64,000 nt of DNA from Simmondsia chinensis (lineage: Eukaryota; Streptophyta; Magnoliopsida; Caryophyllales; Simmondsiaceae): positions 21,300,350-21,364,349 of the forward strand of contig JAGTTD010000020.1 in assembly GCA_018398585.1 (NCBI GenBank), in the 5' to 3' direction. Under the pieces are notes generated by a model. It was given only the letters and a program-made list of their open reading frames with translations. It was not told where the DNA came from and did no database searches. This document shows positions 11,176-22,198 of this stretch, in pieces. The position numbers and the translations under genes are program-made. Each line of letters starts with the position of its first letter. The stretch's first letter is position 1.

Positions 11176-11420
11176 TAGTTTGAATTATCTAGCTTTATTT
11201 GTGTTGATCTCTTAAAGAAGGGGAAGTCTAGGGTTTAGTCATTCAATTCACAGACATTTTTATTATTTTCTAGAGTTTTCTCTTACAGGGTTGTGAGAAT
11301 TTGAGTTACTACTTTTTTTACCTTGTTCTTAATTATTTTTGTAATAAGAATTAAGGAACGATTGTTAAACTTTTCTGTTTTCCTAATTTTTCATCTACGT
11401 GCTGCATCAATTGTTATAAG
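11160..11420 (+). mobile_element. Diverged gypsy LTR 3' end with decayed primer site
   Basis: Matches the LTR end at 9310-9555, including TTTTTGTAATAAGAATTAA (11337-11355) and CTACGTGCTGCA ending at 11406. The following sequence, TTGTTATAAG, is a decayed primer site. It is a second copy of the same family, with nothing recognisable downstream. Confidence 0.6.
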
Positions 11421-11559
11421 TATAAAAAGTAATAATTGCATACTTAATATGTACAAATAAGTTGTTTAGGCTTTATAGTCCAGTACTAATTACGGCTAAC
11501 ATAACCATAAGGGTCCTTTCTCGTGCATTCAATGCATTTTTATAGGTTTTTTTTAATTA

Positions 11560-12000
11560 ACAATTTTCTAAATTTTGGATGCTATTTTAAAATTTTACTT
11601 ATATTTTTAAAGTCATACCAAAAGTTTCTAAAACATTTTAATGTCACACCTTAATATTAATTTGGTTAATATCTGTTAGTTGTTGCTAACATGAAATTTA
11701 AAAATAAATTTTTTTTTTAAATGATAAAACCAATTTTTAAACATTTACAAGTTTCTAATACATTTATAATAACACTTCAATATTTCAAAATTATTTTAAA
11801 TGTAAATTTGAATTTTTTTAGATTATTTTTTTCTTATTTTAAAGTCATGTTTGTAAAAAACTAACGGATATTGATGGAGTTAACATTAAGGCATAGCATT
11901 GAAAAATTTTAAAAAATTTAGATGTAACTTTTAAATTAGAAAATTTGGGTAATTTTTTAAAAATACATCTAAAATTAGATAATTTACAATAAAAAACCAT
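11560..12000. repeat. AT-rich foldback MITE
   Basis: The two ends are roughly complementary, with AAATTTTGGATG near the left and AAATTTAGATGTAAC near the right, and a similar element lies at 21850-22430. Shared landmarks are CTAACATGAAATTT / CTAACGTGACGTTT and a TAATATTAA block. Non-coding. Confidence 0.45.
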
Positions 12001-12039
12001 ATTCATAATAGATAAATGGTTTGTCTATTATGTGCATCT

Positions 12040-12534
12040 GGGGATGGCAACGGGGGGTGGGTATGAGGGTTGCCTCGTCCATAACCACACCCGCCACCCA
12101 TATTAAAGCCCATACCCACCTGATTACCTTGCAAGGTTGTAAAGTGGATACTCATACCAGCTCCAACGGGTCCAAAACATACCCATAGCCGCCCCATTAT
12201 CCGCAGGTATCCAACGGATCTATTCTCCCCTCGCCCCCAATACCCACCTGAATATGGGGTATCAAACGATTATCAATACAGCCCATATTAATTATTTGGT
12301 ACTATTTTTAAAAATACAATTATATTTTTTAATACCATTGATAAATAATTCAAGTGATTGAAATTAAGCACGTATTTTTTAATTTTAAAGTTAACTACAT
12401 ATAAACGTAGTGGGTATGGTGGGTATAAGAAGGGGCTTGGTGGTTATCGGGTGGGGCAGAGTGGGTACCACATAATACCCTTACCCCGTCCCATACCTGT
12501 GGTAGGTACGGGATGGGTACACCCAACCTATACC
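12040..12534. repeat. GGGTGGGTAT-rich inverted-repeat element (hAT-like MITE)
   Basis: Starts GGATGGCAACGGGG, a terminus common in plant non-autonomous hAT elements (family knowledge). The left part is rich in CCCATACCC and the right part in GGGTATGGTGGGTATA and the complements, so the halves fold on each other around an AT-rich centre at 12290-12400. The right terminus does not mirror the left start exactly. Confidence 0.5.
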
Positions 12535-13440
12535 TGTTGTGTTTTTGCCTCAGTCCCACATTGGAAAAATTGTGAAGGGCAGTCTAGTTTAAATAGATTC
12601 CTCTCCTTGTACTTAGTAAAATATTGTGAGCCTAGAGTGGGTTTTGTGAACCACACAATTATGTTCGCGTGCCGCCTTGCCTCGGTGCGATGTGGTCTTT
12701 TTCTAACACGGGCTTTTAATTTTTTGGACACTATATTATTTATCGTGAGCAAACTCCAGGGGAGTTCTTGGACTGTGCTCGAGGGTCCTCTGGGTCTGAC
12801 CTCGAGACTGTTTAGCTCGAGCACTTGTCCTTTAGTCCAAGATCAAGTTCGAGCTCGAGGTACGCGTTTTGACCTTGTATCTTCCCACTCTTCTATTTTA
12901 ACCCTTTTTTTGGCCTTGATTGTGCCCAGTTTTTGTGCTTTTTCATATGCAACACTTTCCTAATTATGGCCGGATTTCTTGCCTATGATCCTTAACCGAT
13001 TCAAACTTGCTCGCTAAGTATTTTTGCCTATAAATACCATGCTTTGGGGCTTTGTTCAAAACACAGAAACATACAACTCTGAATACATGATTCATTCTTA
13101 TTTTGCTTTCTGAAATTCTGTCTGTTATTATTCCGGTTACTTAGCAAGTTGGGGTGTATTCTAACTCATCACCTAAGAGTACACTCCGGTGCCAGGTGCC
13201 GTGTTAACCCTGGGAGTCGGAGTGTCTGACGATCCCTTTTGTTCCATAGCGGGAGCATAAAAAATTTAGGGCAGTGGTGAACTCCACAGCGTGGCGGCTT
13301 CCTTCGGTTCATCTCTTCTATCTAAATCTTTTATAGTTTCAGTTATTTAATTGTATTGTCTCAAGTCAAATTGGTGTAAAACAAGATTTATTGAGTTCAG
13401 CTTTGTCATTGTGTCATTTTTATACTATTTGCCCCCATCT
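12535..13440 (+). mobile_element. LTR-like sequence with TATA box
   Basis: Contains TCCCACATTGG near 12553 (also seen at the start of the copia LTR at 61679), a TATA box GCCTATAAATACC at about 13028, and a T-rich 3' half, with no coding sequence. It could be a solo LTR beginning TGTTGTG at 12535. No matching target duplication was found, so the limits are approximate. Confidence 0.35.
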
Positions 13441-13984
13441 CGAGTAGTCTTATTATCTCGAATTTGAAAACTCGGTTGCTCATTTACCCATATTTTACCA
13501 ACATCTATATATGCCCATTGAACACGTGTTACAGTGCCTTAATTATATCATATTCTAATTTATTTATTATGTAGACGATTTAGTAATTAAAAAACTGAAT
13601 AAATACAAATGTAGTTAATATACCTTTGCCACATGTTTGAAATTCCCATATATTAGAAAGGAACATATATTCATACGTTTCCCCCCCTAAAAAAGCAACA
13701 TATATTTTAGCTTAGTTTTTATCTTAATTATACGATAAATATTTAATGTAAGCTAATAATTTTATTTTATACATCTTAATTATGTAATTGAGTATATATA
13801 ACATAGTAAAGAATTTGTATCCCCAAACCAAACATTTAAAGGAGAGACCACCGAATCAATCCAAAATGCTCACATTTTATGCTCCACAGTTTCTAGGCAG
13901 TGCCTCCAGCCACAAATTATGGGCAAAGCCACGCTGTGTTCTGTAAAAATATAACAATAAATGTGCAGCCAATAGCAGGAATAA

Positions 13985-14220
13985 TCCCAGCAAAATTCCA
14001 GAAAAAAATACGGTAAAAGGTGCAATAAAATTTGGATGAAATTGCAGCAAAAACCCAATGAACTTGCAGTAAAGATTTAAGTAAATTGCAGCAAATAATA
14101 TTAAAATGTTGCAGTGAGAATAAGCAGAAAAATTTAGAGAAAATTACAGTAAAATATTACCTGAAAATAACGCTAAAAATTGCAGTGAACTAACTGAAAA
14201 ATTGCAGTAAAATTACCCAA
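13985..14220 (+). repeat. Degenerate tandem repeat of an ATTGCAGTAAA unit
   Basis: Variants of TTGCAGTAAA / TTGCAGCAAA / TTACAGTAAA recur about ten times at irregular spacing of roughly 15-35 bases. Not coding. Confidence 0.6.
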
Positions 14221-14229
14221 AATTACGAA

Positions 14230-14800
14230 GATACCGTGCCGTGGGAAATACCACTGTCCTAAAAGACGGTTTCGCCGCTACTCCGGTGCATACAGTGTTA
14301 CCGGCGGCCGTCCTCCAGGATTTACACGGTCCGACCTTTAACGTGCACTCGTTAATAGCCGGTTAGGAACGCCTCGGACCTTTGCCCAGAAACAGTGAAG
14401 AGGATTGGACGCGAGAAAGAGAGGTATTATGGAATAATAGAGAACGAAGGGGGAAGAAGATGAAGCTGCAATTGTGTATTTGTTTTACCCTGCTATTTAT
14501 ACTTGTACTATATGGTTCAAACGGCCAGTAACGCCACTGGATTAATAAAATACTGAATTAATCACCGCAGTAAATGACTGGATTAATAAAATGCTGAATT
14601 AACCACCACAGTAAATAACTGGATTAATAACACAACGTTCATAGTGATGTTAGACTAAAACGTTAACAGGTTATTTTTCCGTAAAATAAATATACCCGGT
14701 GTAAAAAACTTACCCGAGACTTAATTCAAATGGGTTAAAAATACACTCCCTTATAAACCCAACTACCCCCTCTAAATTGCCAATGTGGGATTGCGGTATT
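14230..14800. repeat. LTR-like non-coding sequence with 41-bp tandem repeat
   Basis: A higher-GC stretch (14230-14450) is followed by two and a third copies of a 41-base unit starting ACTGGATTAATAAAATRCTG at 14536, 14577 and 14618. It has no gene. Its composition and the CCAATGTGGGA end near 14779 suggest part of a minus-strand LTR, but no partner was found. Confidence 0.4.
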
Positions 14801-14849
14801 TACCAATTTGGATACAACTTTTCTACTAATTTGAATTTTGCTTGTATTA

Positions 14850-15015
14850 TTTTTCTAACATGTTCTTTGGCTTTGTCTATGTTGTGCTCCAGTCTAGAGC
14901 TTGTTTTCTTGATTTGCCTTTTTGTTTCTTTCTGTTTGACTACTTTTACTTTTATCTTGAAGACAATCTCTGATTTAATTTTGAGGACTCTATCCTCTTA
15001 ATTATCAAAAACGAA
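14850..15015 (+). mobile_element. LINE 3'-end fragment
   Basis: A T/G-rich strand ends CTCTTAATTATCAAAAA, the same terminus as the LINE ends at 23101-23123 and (less exactly) 43117-43138. Only the 3' part is present and no target duplication was identified. Confidence 0.4.
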
Positions 15016-15084
15016 GGTGAGACCACCGGGCTAGTTTATGTGTCATCTCGAATACGGAATTCAGAAATGCCCTTTAAGAATACG

Positions 15085-15108
15085 AGAGAGAGAGAGAGAG
15101 AGAGAGAA
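15085..15108 (+). repeat. (GA)n microsatellite
   Basis: A run of about twelve GA units. Confidence 0.9.
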
Positions 15109-15759
15109 TTAATCACCTCTTTCTAGATGCCTTGGATGATGGGGAATTGCATTTGTAATTATCAGGCAGCTTTTCAAGCATTTGATTCAATGCAATCTAT
15201 GCAAATCACTAATGACTCTTCTAAATTTGAGGCGATTTGGTAAAATCAGTTTGAGCACGTCACGTTTTAAGAAATAAGCTCGAGATTCACCAAAAAAGAG
15301 AGAATAACTAGTGCTTGTACTAAGAAAATTGATAAATAAGTCATACAACAACTATAGATAATATTTATAGATAAATAAGAAACCCTATAATATAAAATTA
15401 CGAAAATACCTTAAACTATATGTAAAACATAAAATAGCCTTAAAACACATTTAGGGACCGAATTAAGGGAAAATACGCAAGGCTAGATGCAAAGTGGCTA
15501 GAGTTGCACAGTTTAGTCCAATAGCTACAATTTGACAGGTTAGAAGCCTCGTAACACCTTAACAATCAAAACTTATGATTCTTTGAAGGTTTTTGCGCAA
15601 ATTAGTGTTTACGGCCCACTCGTTAAGGTTTCTGGCCATCCAACTGCTCCAAAAACTCTTCTGCTACTTGCCCTACCTTATTTGGTTATTTGAAATACAA
15701 GAAACAAAAAGTCGCGACCAAGGTAGTTGTATGCACAAATGACACAGCAAGGAATATCA

Positions 15760-15917
15760 GTCCGAAACTTGCTTTCTACGTGGCACCCTGAACGGGCGGT
15801 CAAGCTGCGTAAATCTCACCAACCCAACCCCACCCCCCCCCGGGTGCCCCGACTCTGCACTGGTAAGAACTCTTATGGCACTGGGTTTGTTATTGTTGTT
15901 GTTGAAGAGGTCAAATA
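15760..15917 (+). mobile_element. SINE copy with TTG tail
   Basis: Body with GGCACCCTGAACGG and AGCTGCGTAAATCTC, a C-rich tract, then a 3' module with CTTATGGCACTGGG and a (TTG)n tail. It has no 5S head. The tail resembles 5079-5199 rather than the GTTGCTTT-ended copies. Confidence 0.65.
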
Positions 15918-16094
15918 GTGTTTCCTACTGCTTTATAGTTATTTTCTTGTGATCTTCAATTTTACTTGTGATGTTTTCGGTTTGAAGGCTTAATGCTTGC
16001 ACTAGTCTGCTCGACCTATATCTTGAACTATAGAAAGAAAAACAATGAACATATGTGGTGCTTTGATACCCGCATGAAGGGTGCGCATAAATTC

Positions 16095-16320
16095 AGGTGC
16101 ACCCATTCGGGTTCGGGTTGTTACGGCTTTACAGTAAACTTGGGTCCGGTTGGTTCAGGTCGGGCTAGGCTCAACCCGATCAAACCCTGCTCACTCTCAG
16201 TTTGTACCTGCTTAGGTTGGGTTGGGTTGGGTCAGGTCAAGTTATTTTGGGTTTAGGTCACTTTAATTTTGGGTCATCTAGAGTCCGGGTCAATCTTGAG
16301 TCGTGTTGTGTGGGTTTCGA
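16095..16320 (+). repeat. GGGTTCGGGTT / GGGTCAGGTC-rich MITE fragment
   Basis: Non-coding sequence with many GGGT(C/T) words. Similar sequence resumes at 16963-17100 (GGGTCGGGTCAAATTA), so one element seems to have been split by the insertions between 16321 and 16960. Confidence 0.45.
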
Positions 16321-16347
16321 ATCATTATAACTATACTATTTAGTGTC

Positions 16348-16370
16348 CTTTTTTTTTTTTTTTAACATTT
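16348..16370 (-). mobile_element. Poly(T) micro-insertion with target duplication
   Basis: About 23 bases, mostly T, lie between perfect 14-bp direct repeats TACTATTTAGTGTC (16334-16347 and 16371-16384). This looks like a retroposon that left only its poly-A tail, on the minus strand. Confidence 0.6.
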
Positions 16371-16388
16371 TACTATTTAGTGTCTTTA

Positions 16389-16620
16389 CCAAAGAGGGTA
16401 CCAATACACCATCACCAGATCCCATTAGAACTCCGCAGTTAAGTGTGCTTGAGCGAGAGTAGTACCAGATGGGTGACCTCCTGGGAAGTCCTCACCCTCA
16501 GGTTGAGGGCACTCGAAAACAGCCTCTCTTCGGGGGTAATACCCTAAAGAGGGAAGGATGCGTACATCCGCCCCCCGACCCTGCTTAGGCAGGAGCCCTT
16601 AGGGCACTGGGTATGTTGCT
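16389..16620 (+). mobile_element. Full-length SINE with 5S rRNA-derived head
   Basis: The first ~105 bases follow plant 5S rRNA: AGATCCCATTAGAACTCC, AGTTAAGTGTGCTTGAGC, GAGAGTAGTACCAGATGGG, GACCTCCTGGGAAGTCCTC, so A-box, intermediate element and C-box of the RNA polymerase III internal promoter are all recognisable. The body (CTTCGGGGGTAATACCC, GAGGGAAGGATGCG) and 3' module (AGCCCTTAGGGCACTGGG, GTATGTTGCTTT) follow. It is flanked by a 19-bp duplication with four mismatches (16370-16388 and 16621-16639). It is not a 5S gene: the first ~20 bases of 5S are replaced and the 3' part is foreign. Confidence 0.85.
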
Positions 16621-16727
16621 TTAATATATTGTTTCTTTATGGTATGAATTATAAAAGCTAAAATCATATTTCATTTTTACCATTATAGTTATCATATTAC
16701 CAATATAAGTATACAATAATCTCTTTT

Positions 16728-16960
16728 TCAGATAAATTGCACCGAAGCGCAATACAAAACGGGCACACTCGCAAGAGTCAGGCCTAAACCAGCCGAAACT
16801 GACCGGCTTAAGAGAAAATAGAAAAAGACGAAGAAGACAAAGAAAAAGAAAACCCGGCAACCACAAAAGGAAAAACCCAAACCCGAACCAAACATAACCA
16901 CAAAGAACGAAACAAGGACACCCCCAAACACGATTATTGTATTAAAGACCTTTGCTTAAT
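16728..16960 (-). mobile_element. LINE 3' region (minus strand)
   Basis: On the minus strand this is G/T-rich with TTTCTTTTTCTTTG runs and ends TTCGGTGCAATTTATCTG followed by A-rich sequence, a style typical of plant L1 3' regions. The translations across it are low-complexity Phe/Leu artefacts. Confidence 0.4.
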
Positions 16961-17099
16961 TTGGGCTTTCGGTTGGCTTAGGATTAGAGATCGAGTCACT
17001 TTGGATCAAGTAGGTATGGGTCAACGGTGAATTGGGTCGGGTCAAATTAATTATCGGATCATTTTTGGGTCAAATAAAGAATGGATCGAGTTAGTTTCA

Positions 17100-17650
17100 A
17101 GTGGATATTAAAGACAAATTTTCACTTCAGGCCAAGGCGATTTTCCAGATCGGTTTTGACACAAAGTGTCCGGAGATTATTTAGGATTTACTTAGATTTA
17201 ATTCTGATTTAATTAATTTAGTTTTATTAGTTGGTTTCTATATTATTGAGATTTATTGTTATATTTATCAGTTAGGATTAGCTTATCTTTATGTTTATCG
17301 AGTAGGATTTAATTATATTTATGTTTATGTATTGTTAAGTCTATAAATACAGATAGGGTTGAGCCTTGTATTAAAGTTCATTAATAACATTTCAATTAAA
17401 GTTTTCAATTAAATTGTGCGTTCTCTTTTAATTCTCTTGATGAGATTAAAGAGTTTTTTTGTATCCTTGACTTAGAAAACCAGGGTGGTAAAGTGACTAT
17501 TTGTATCCTTGGCCTATCCTATCAAGGTGGTGAATTTGGCTACGCTGTAGCGAGGTTTTTTAACCTTGCCAAGATCAGCAACTAGCAATTACCGCAATAG
17601 GATTTTTAACCTCGCCACAATCGATAACCTATCGATTTTACCCCTTACGT
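17100..17650 (+). mobile_element. LTR-like sequence with TATA box
   Basis: AT-rich, with TCTATAAATACAG at about 17339 followed by GTTGAGCCTTG and, downstream, GAGG/CCTTGCCAAG-type words. It has no reading frame and probably is a solo LTR, but termini and target duplication were not found. Confidence 0.35.
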
Positions 17651-17814
17651 TCCTACATCAAGGTTGGCTTTGTCATCCCTACGTAAATGGGCCGAAAAAT
17701 AGGCCCGCCTGGGTATTAGCTGTATAGTTCTTCTTTAGCGCCATTTTCGCGTTAATCACATCGAAGCTGTGTCATAATATTTGGGATAGTTCATTTTATC
17801 CAATAGCATATGAA

Positions 17815-19100
17815 TCTCCTTCATCAAAAAGTTAAGTGTTTGAATTTTCATGAATCTCACTCCTAATATTAAGATGACTAGTTCCAGTGTAAGGGTGTAA
17901 ACAAACTACTTGTTGAATAAATTACTCGTGCTCATAACTAATTTCGGGCTGTTCGTGTTCGTTCAAGGAGCATGATACCTTCTCTAGCCACATCCAAGTA
18001 AAGAGGTTCTAGGCTCATAAATATTCATGAACGATTCGATAAGAGTTTGTAAACAGTAGCATAGAGCTTGTTAAACAAACAACCAATATTAGCTCAAAAA
18101 ATGTTCGGTCATAGTAAGATAATGACTTCAATAGCTCAACTCGATGTTGAGCTACACTCAATAACAAGCTTGGCTCAGTTATGAGCTGAATTTGGCTCAT
18201 AACAAACTCGACTTGATAATGAGCTAAAACTGGCTAGATTAGATTAACAAGCAACCCAAGCTATACTAAGTATCACAAACACTAAATCTTATAGAACCGA
18301 GCTTGAACATGTTAAATATCAAAAGCTCAATAAGAGCTTGGCTCAGTAAGGCATGTCAAACTCGGTTCGAAAGAGTCGATGCTTGGCTCGGCTCGACCTA
18401 TTTACAACACTAAGCATAACATATTAGCTTATGGAAAGAGTTGGCTTATTGACAATCACGGAGTATTGAGAATTAAAATACATACAAAAAAAAAAAAAAA
18501 AGATTGCATTACTACAAATTATGCATTATACTGAAGAAACGCAAATACAACAAGAAAATGACCCATTATACAATCTTCTTGATTCATACATATCATATGT
18601 TGCATATAAACTCAACTACTTAAAAAGCCCTTTTTTATTTTATTGGAGGAACGAAACCTGTCACTTACGTATCTATTATACAAGTTATACCCGCCTGGTT
18701 ATTTCACAAGAAGCCAGTTGAAATGGTTGTCAACTTGTTCCAAAGTGTAGTACGTGACAATGTCAATTTGCGAAATTAAATATATAGTTTTTTAAATTAA
18801 ATGCATAATGACGTGGCTAAATCACCATTGGTTATTTGGTCAACGGCGCAGCCTAAAATCGAACCTTCATCGCTTAAGGTTTGACTTTATTTGCCGGAAA
18901 ATTAAATAGGTTATTTGACTACATATTCTTTTACTTAGTCGATTGCATTAATTAATTTTTTAATTAAATATAACTATAATTATTATAATTAATAAATTAT
19001 GTTATTAACATAAATAAAAATAAAGTTCGTCTATGGCATGATTTATATATACTTAAGTTAAAAGAAAACGGTTGATTTTATCGTAAATTAAGTGTCATAT
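17815..19100 (-). other. DUF26 duplication unit that has lost its gene
   Basis: The left part (17815-18709) matches the 3' flanks of the intact genes (23850-24750 and 38030-38960), including the GAGCTCG-rich element and a shared block with GCTGAAGAAACGCAAATAC. At about 18710 it jumps directly to sequence that in the intact units lies well upstream of the promoter (CAGTTGAAA at 26408 and 40783, then GACAATGTCAATTTGC). The whole gene and about 700 bases of promoter flank are gone. No DUF26 coding sequence remains. Confidence 0.75.
17897..18410. repeat. GAGCTCG-rich hAT-like element in the empty unit
   Basis: Starts GGGTGTAAACAAAC and ends CTCGACCTATTTACA, with GAGCTTGGCTC words throughout. It is the counterpart of 23920-24556 and 38091-38731, so it predates the duplication. 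Confidence 0.55.
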
Positions 19101-19517
19101 ATACACCTAGATATAAATATAGATTTGGAAATGGTGGTTTAATGGGGAAAATGTCAAAGAACTATCCTTTTTTAAAAGCTAATTGGTGAAGGTCTAAAAT
19201 TGGTTTTATATTACAACATGACCCCTTAAGCAAATAGCACTTGGGCATAAAGCGTAGATATTGCATAGACTCACCTCATACTTTATAATTAAATTATGTT
19301 GATATTGAATTGGAGGCTTTCGGACATCAAACTCGTGACCTCTTGGTTAACAACGTTCTAATACAATGTCAAACAACCATATTTTCCAAAAGATAAAACT
19401 GATGAATGAAGGCCTAAGATTGATTTTATGCTCTAACAAAGGTGAAGTGATATTAGGAATTCAGGGATGAGGAAGCAGAAGCTTTTGCGAAGGGAAAATA
19501 TATTAATAAATATATAA

Positions 19518-19622
19518 AAGCAATATTCCTAGTGCCCCCAGGGCTCTCGGCTAAGCAGTGTCGTTCGGGGGGGAGATGTTCACAGCTTTGCCCTTTCAGG
19601 ATGCTATCTTGAAGGGAGCTTA
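19518..19622 (-). mobile_element. SINE 3' part
   Basis: On the minus strand: CTTCAAGATAGCATCCTG, then a GTGAACATC block, the 3' module with GAGCCCTGGGGGCACTAGG and the end AATATTGCTTTTATA. The head is missing. Confidence 0.6.
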
Positions 19623-20039
19623 TTTTAGCTGGTATTACACTACATCCTGGGTTGAGACCGTAAGTAGATCTTGCTTCTTTTATTTTTTATCTATTTTTTT
19701 CTTGATCTCTACTCTCCCGCCCTACTTTTGTGGGGACGCTGATTTTTATATTGTGATTTTATTGTTGATTATCGGAAAACGATAGCGTTAGATTGACTTT
19801 GGCCAAATTGGAGAGTTCCATTTATGGGTTGGTCAATTCTGCAGTGGTCAGCGCCGCCATATACACTGATTGGATCCAAATACCACCATTTCTCCATGTC
19901 GACACAATTGTCTTTTTATGGAATATTTTATTTACTTTCCTTATATAAACAAATTTATTGTTATGGAAATTTAATTTCATAATTGAATAATATTTAAATT
20001 TTATATATCATTTTAAAAGTTTAATATTGTTATTAAGCA

Positions 20040-20095
20040 ACGTCGCTTATGCTGGAGTCTCTGAGGCATTGGGTCTGTTATTGTTATTATTGTTA
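20040..20095 (+). mobile_element. SINE 3'-tail fragment
   Basis: GGAGTCTCTGAGGCATTGGG followed by TCTGTTATTGTTATTATTG, the 3' module and TTG/TTA tail of the SINE family. Nothing of the body is left. Confidence 0.5.
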
Positions 20096-20535
20096 ATGTT
20101 ATTATTAAAGTAAAATTATTATTACCGAAATAAAATTATTACTATCAAGAAAATTTTGCAGCTATTTCTTTTAGAAGTCACATCTTTACCTTGAAAATAA
20201 TAATTTGTAGTTTTTATATTTTATAAGTCACGTAAATAATAATATTTTTGCTTTAACAACAATAATTCAGAAGAAAGGAATCATGAAATGCAAAATACGT
20301 ACTACTTAGAGACCATTGATTTGGATAGGTCAGCCATGCATCGTAACAAGATGATTGGTGCATGAAAATATTTTTTTTTTCTTAGTGTACGACTTTGAAA
20401 AAAATATTTTCTAGAAAAGTCTATTTTTCCAGGAAAAAACAGACCCCCAAAATTTTATTTTGTTTGGTTTGTAAAAGATTGTTCGCTTTGTAAAGAAATT
20501 AAAAAAAATAATAATATAAATGGACAAAATGAAGT

Positions 20536-20998
20536 GTGAGTGAGGATCTTGATCACTTTTTCTTTGAATGCTGCTATTCATCTTGTATTTGGTTGCGGGT
20601 GGTGGAGGTCTTTGGTACTTCTGGGGTTTGTGGGCTGCGGGACGTCATGCTCTGGTTGGGGGGTCCTGTTCATAATCGGAAGAAGTATAGTGTGGTCTAA
20701 AGGATTGTGGTGGGGCTGCGGCTGTCTATAACATCTGGATGGAACAAAATAAAATAATCTGTCAAGGGTTGAAAAGCAGCGAAGATGTTCTTGCAAACTC
20801 GATTATCTATATTGTTTGATGTCGCTATAATTTCTTGTTCGATCATTGAGTTAGTATGTCTTTAGTTTAGGTTGGTTGTTTCTGGGTCCTGTGGTTTTTT
20901 CTTTGATTTGTTTTGGGATTGAGTTTTGCTGCTGATGAGGTTGTAACATGTGGTTTCGTTTTTATATATATCAGTTTGCTTGCCGTTTGGTAAAAAAA
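20536..20998 (+). pseudogene. 5'-truncated LINE insert: ORF2 zf-RVT end and 3' tail
   Basis: Flanked by perfect 10-bp duplications AAAATGAAGT (20526-20535 and 20999-21008), with an A-run at the 3' end. The first codons give DHFFFECCYSSCIW, the zinc-binding zf-RVT motif of plant L1 ORF2, and a later frame gives AAVYNIWMEQNK, the usual ORF2 C-terminus. The two are in different frames, so it is also frameshifted. A G/T-rich 3' region follows. It inserted into the duplicated block at 19790-21080. Confidence 0.8.
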
Positions 20999-21089
20999 AA
21001 AATGAAGTCTAAGTGTGCACTTTGATCAGAGGCGGATAAAACATGGCCTAACTTCTAAAATAGTATGCAAAAGCATTATGAATCTATAA

Positions 21090-21674
21090 CTTTGCGAAAA
21101 ATCGATTAAAATCAATGAAACAACACACGAGATTTCTATGTGAAATCCATTCCTCAACTAGAAGGAAAAACCATAATCCAATCAAGTGTTAAACTATTTA
21201 TTGAATTTTGGAATTACAAGCTCTACTTGAACCCAAAACCCAACACTCCCCAAATCCCTAACTCTCTCGTATACAATCATCATCATTTATCATCAGCAAT
21301 CAATGTGATTATTGTAGCCAACCCGCTCGAAGTGTAATTGCTGCACGGCGAGTAATCAACCCTTCTTAATGTAACTTCTGCATGGCGAGTCACTAATCCT
21401 CCACAACGTAGCTTTGAAAAGAGGAAGTTGCAAAAACTCTCATCAGCTCTCAATTATAAAACCTATCAATTTATCTCTCCCCTACCAGGTGCCCCTCAGG
21501 GTACCGTTTTACAAAACCCATCACATCAACCACTAATTATAATTGAATTACCTAATCATAATAGCAATCAAATCTCAATTAGATTAGCTAACTAAATTAT
21601 ATCAAATATTCTCTCAAATTATATCTAAATCAAATTAGATTAATATTCATTTTGTGATAAATAATATCCTAACA
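21090..21674 (-). mobile_element. Solo LTR related to the 57110-57486 LTR
   Basis: Matches the Ty1/copia LTR at 57110-57486: AACCATAATCCAATCAAG, a middle part rich in AATCAAATC, and the minus-strand start at GATAAATAATATCCTAACA. No internal sequence adjoins on either side. The left limit is approximate and target duplication is uncertain. Confidence 0.6.
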
Positions 21675-21849
21675 TCATCAAAACCATATATAAAACTTTA
21701 AGACAATTAATTTTTACCAAGTAAATGAAAGTCCCAGTAACAAAGATCGACTTGACTGGGCTGAATTCACTATTTTCAAAAATGATTTTTTTTTTATAAC
21801 TGCTATTTTCAATAGCAAGTTTCTATCATGTTCTTTACTTAAAACACCC

Positions 21850-22167
21850 AAAATTTTAGTTGCGGTTTCAAAAAATTATATACATTTCCTAACTTTTCAA
21901 TGTCACTCTTAAAATTTGCAAAACTTTTCTATGTTACGTATTAATATTAACGCCGTTATTGTTCATTAGCTTTGGCTAACGTGACGTTTTTAAAAAGTAA
22001 GAAAAAATTTTAAAATTTTTGAATTTATATTTAAAATAAATTTAAATTTTTTTATATATTTAAATAAAATAATTTAAATTCTAAAAGATTTGTAAACATT
22101 TAGAAAAATAATTTTATAAAATGCGGGAACATATCCATTGCCTCAAGGGCTCCCGCCTACCTAGGGT

Positions 22168-22198
<31 letters not shown>

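Larger units (their letters stand above)
19790..21080. repeat. Block duplicated at 45985-46900
   Basis: Shared landmarks in order: CCATTTATGGGTKGGTCAAT, ATATACACT-GATTGGATCC, TGAAATGCAAAATA, CCATGCATSRTAACAAG, AAAATATTTTCTAGAAAA, GATAAAACA. The left copy is interrupted by a SINE tail (20040) and a LINE fragment (20536-20998). No gene is seen in either copy. Confidence 0.7.

Noticed and set aside
12535..13503. A precise solo LTR TGTTG...CCAACA
   Set aside because: The flanking five bases (ATACC and TCTAT) do not match, so I kept only an approximate LTR-like call.
16389..16500. A functional 5S rRNA gene
   Set aside because: The first ~20 bases are replaced by AAGAGGGTACCAATACACC, the 5S 3' end is changed, there is no T-run terminator or tandem array, and SINE body plus target duplication follow.
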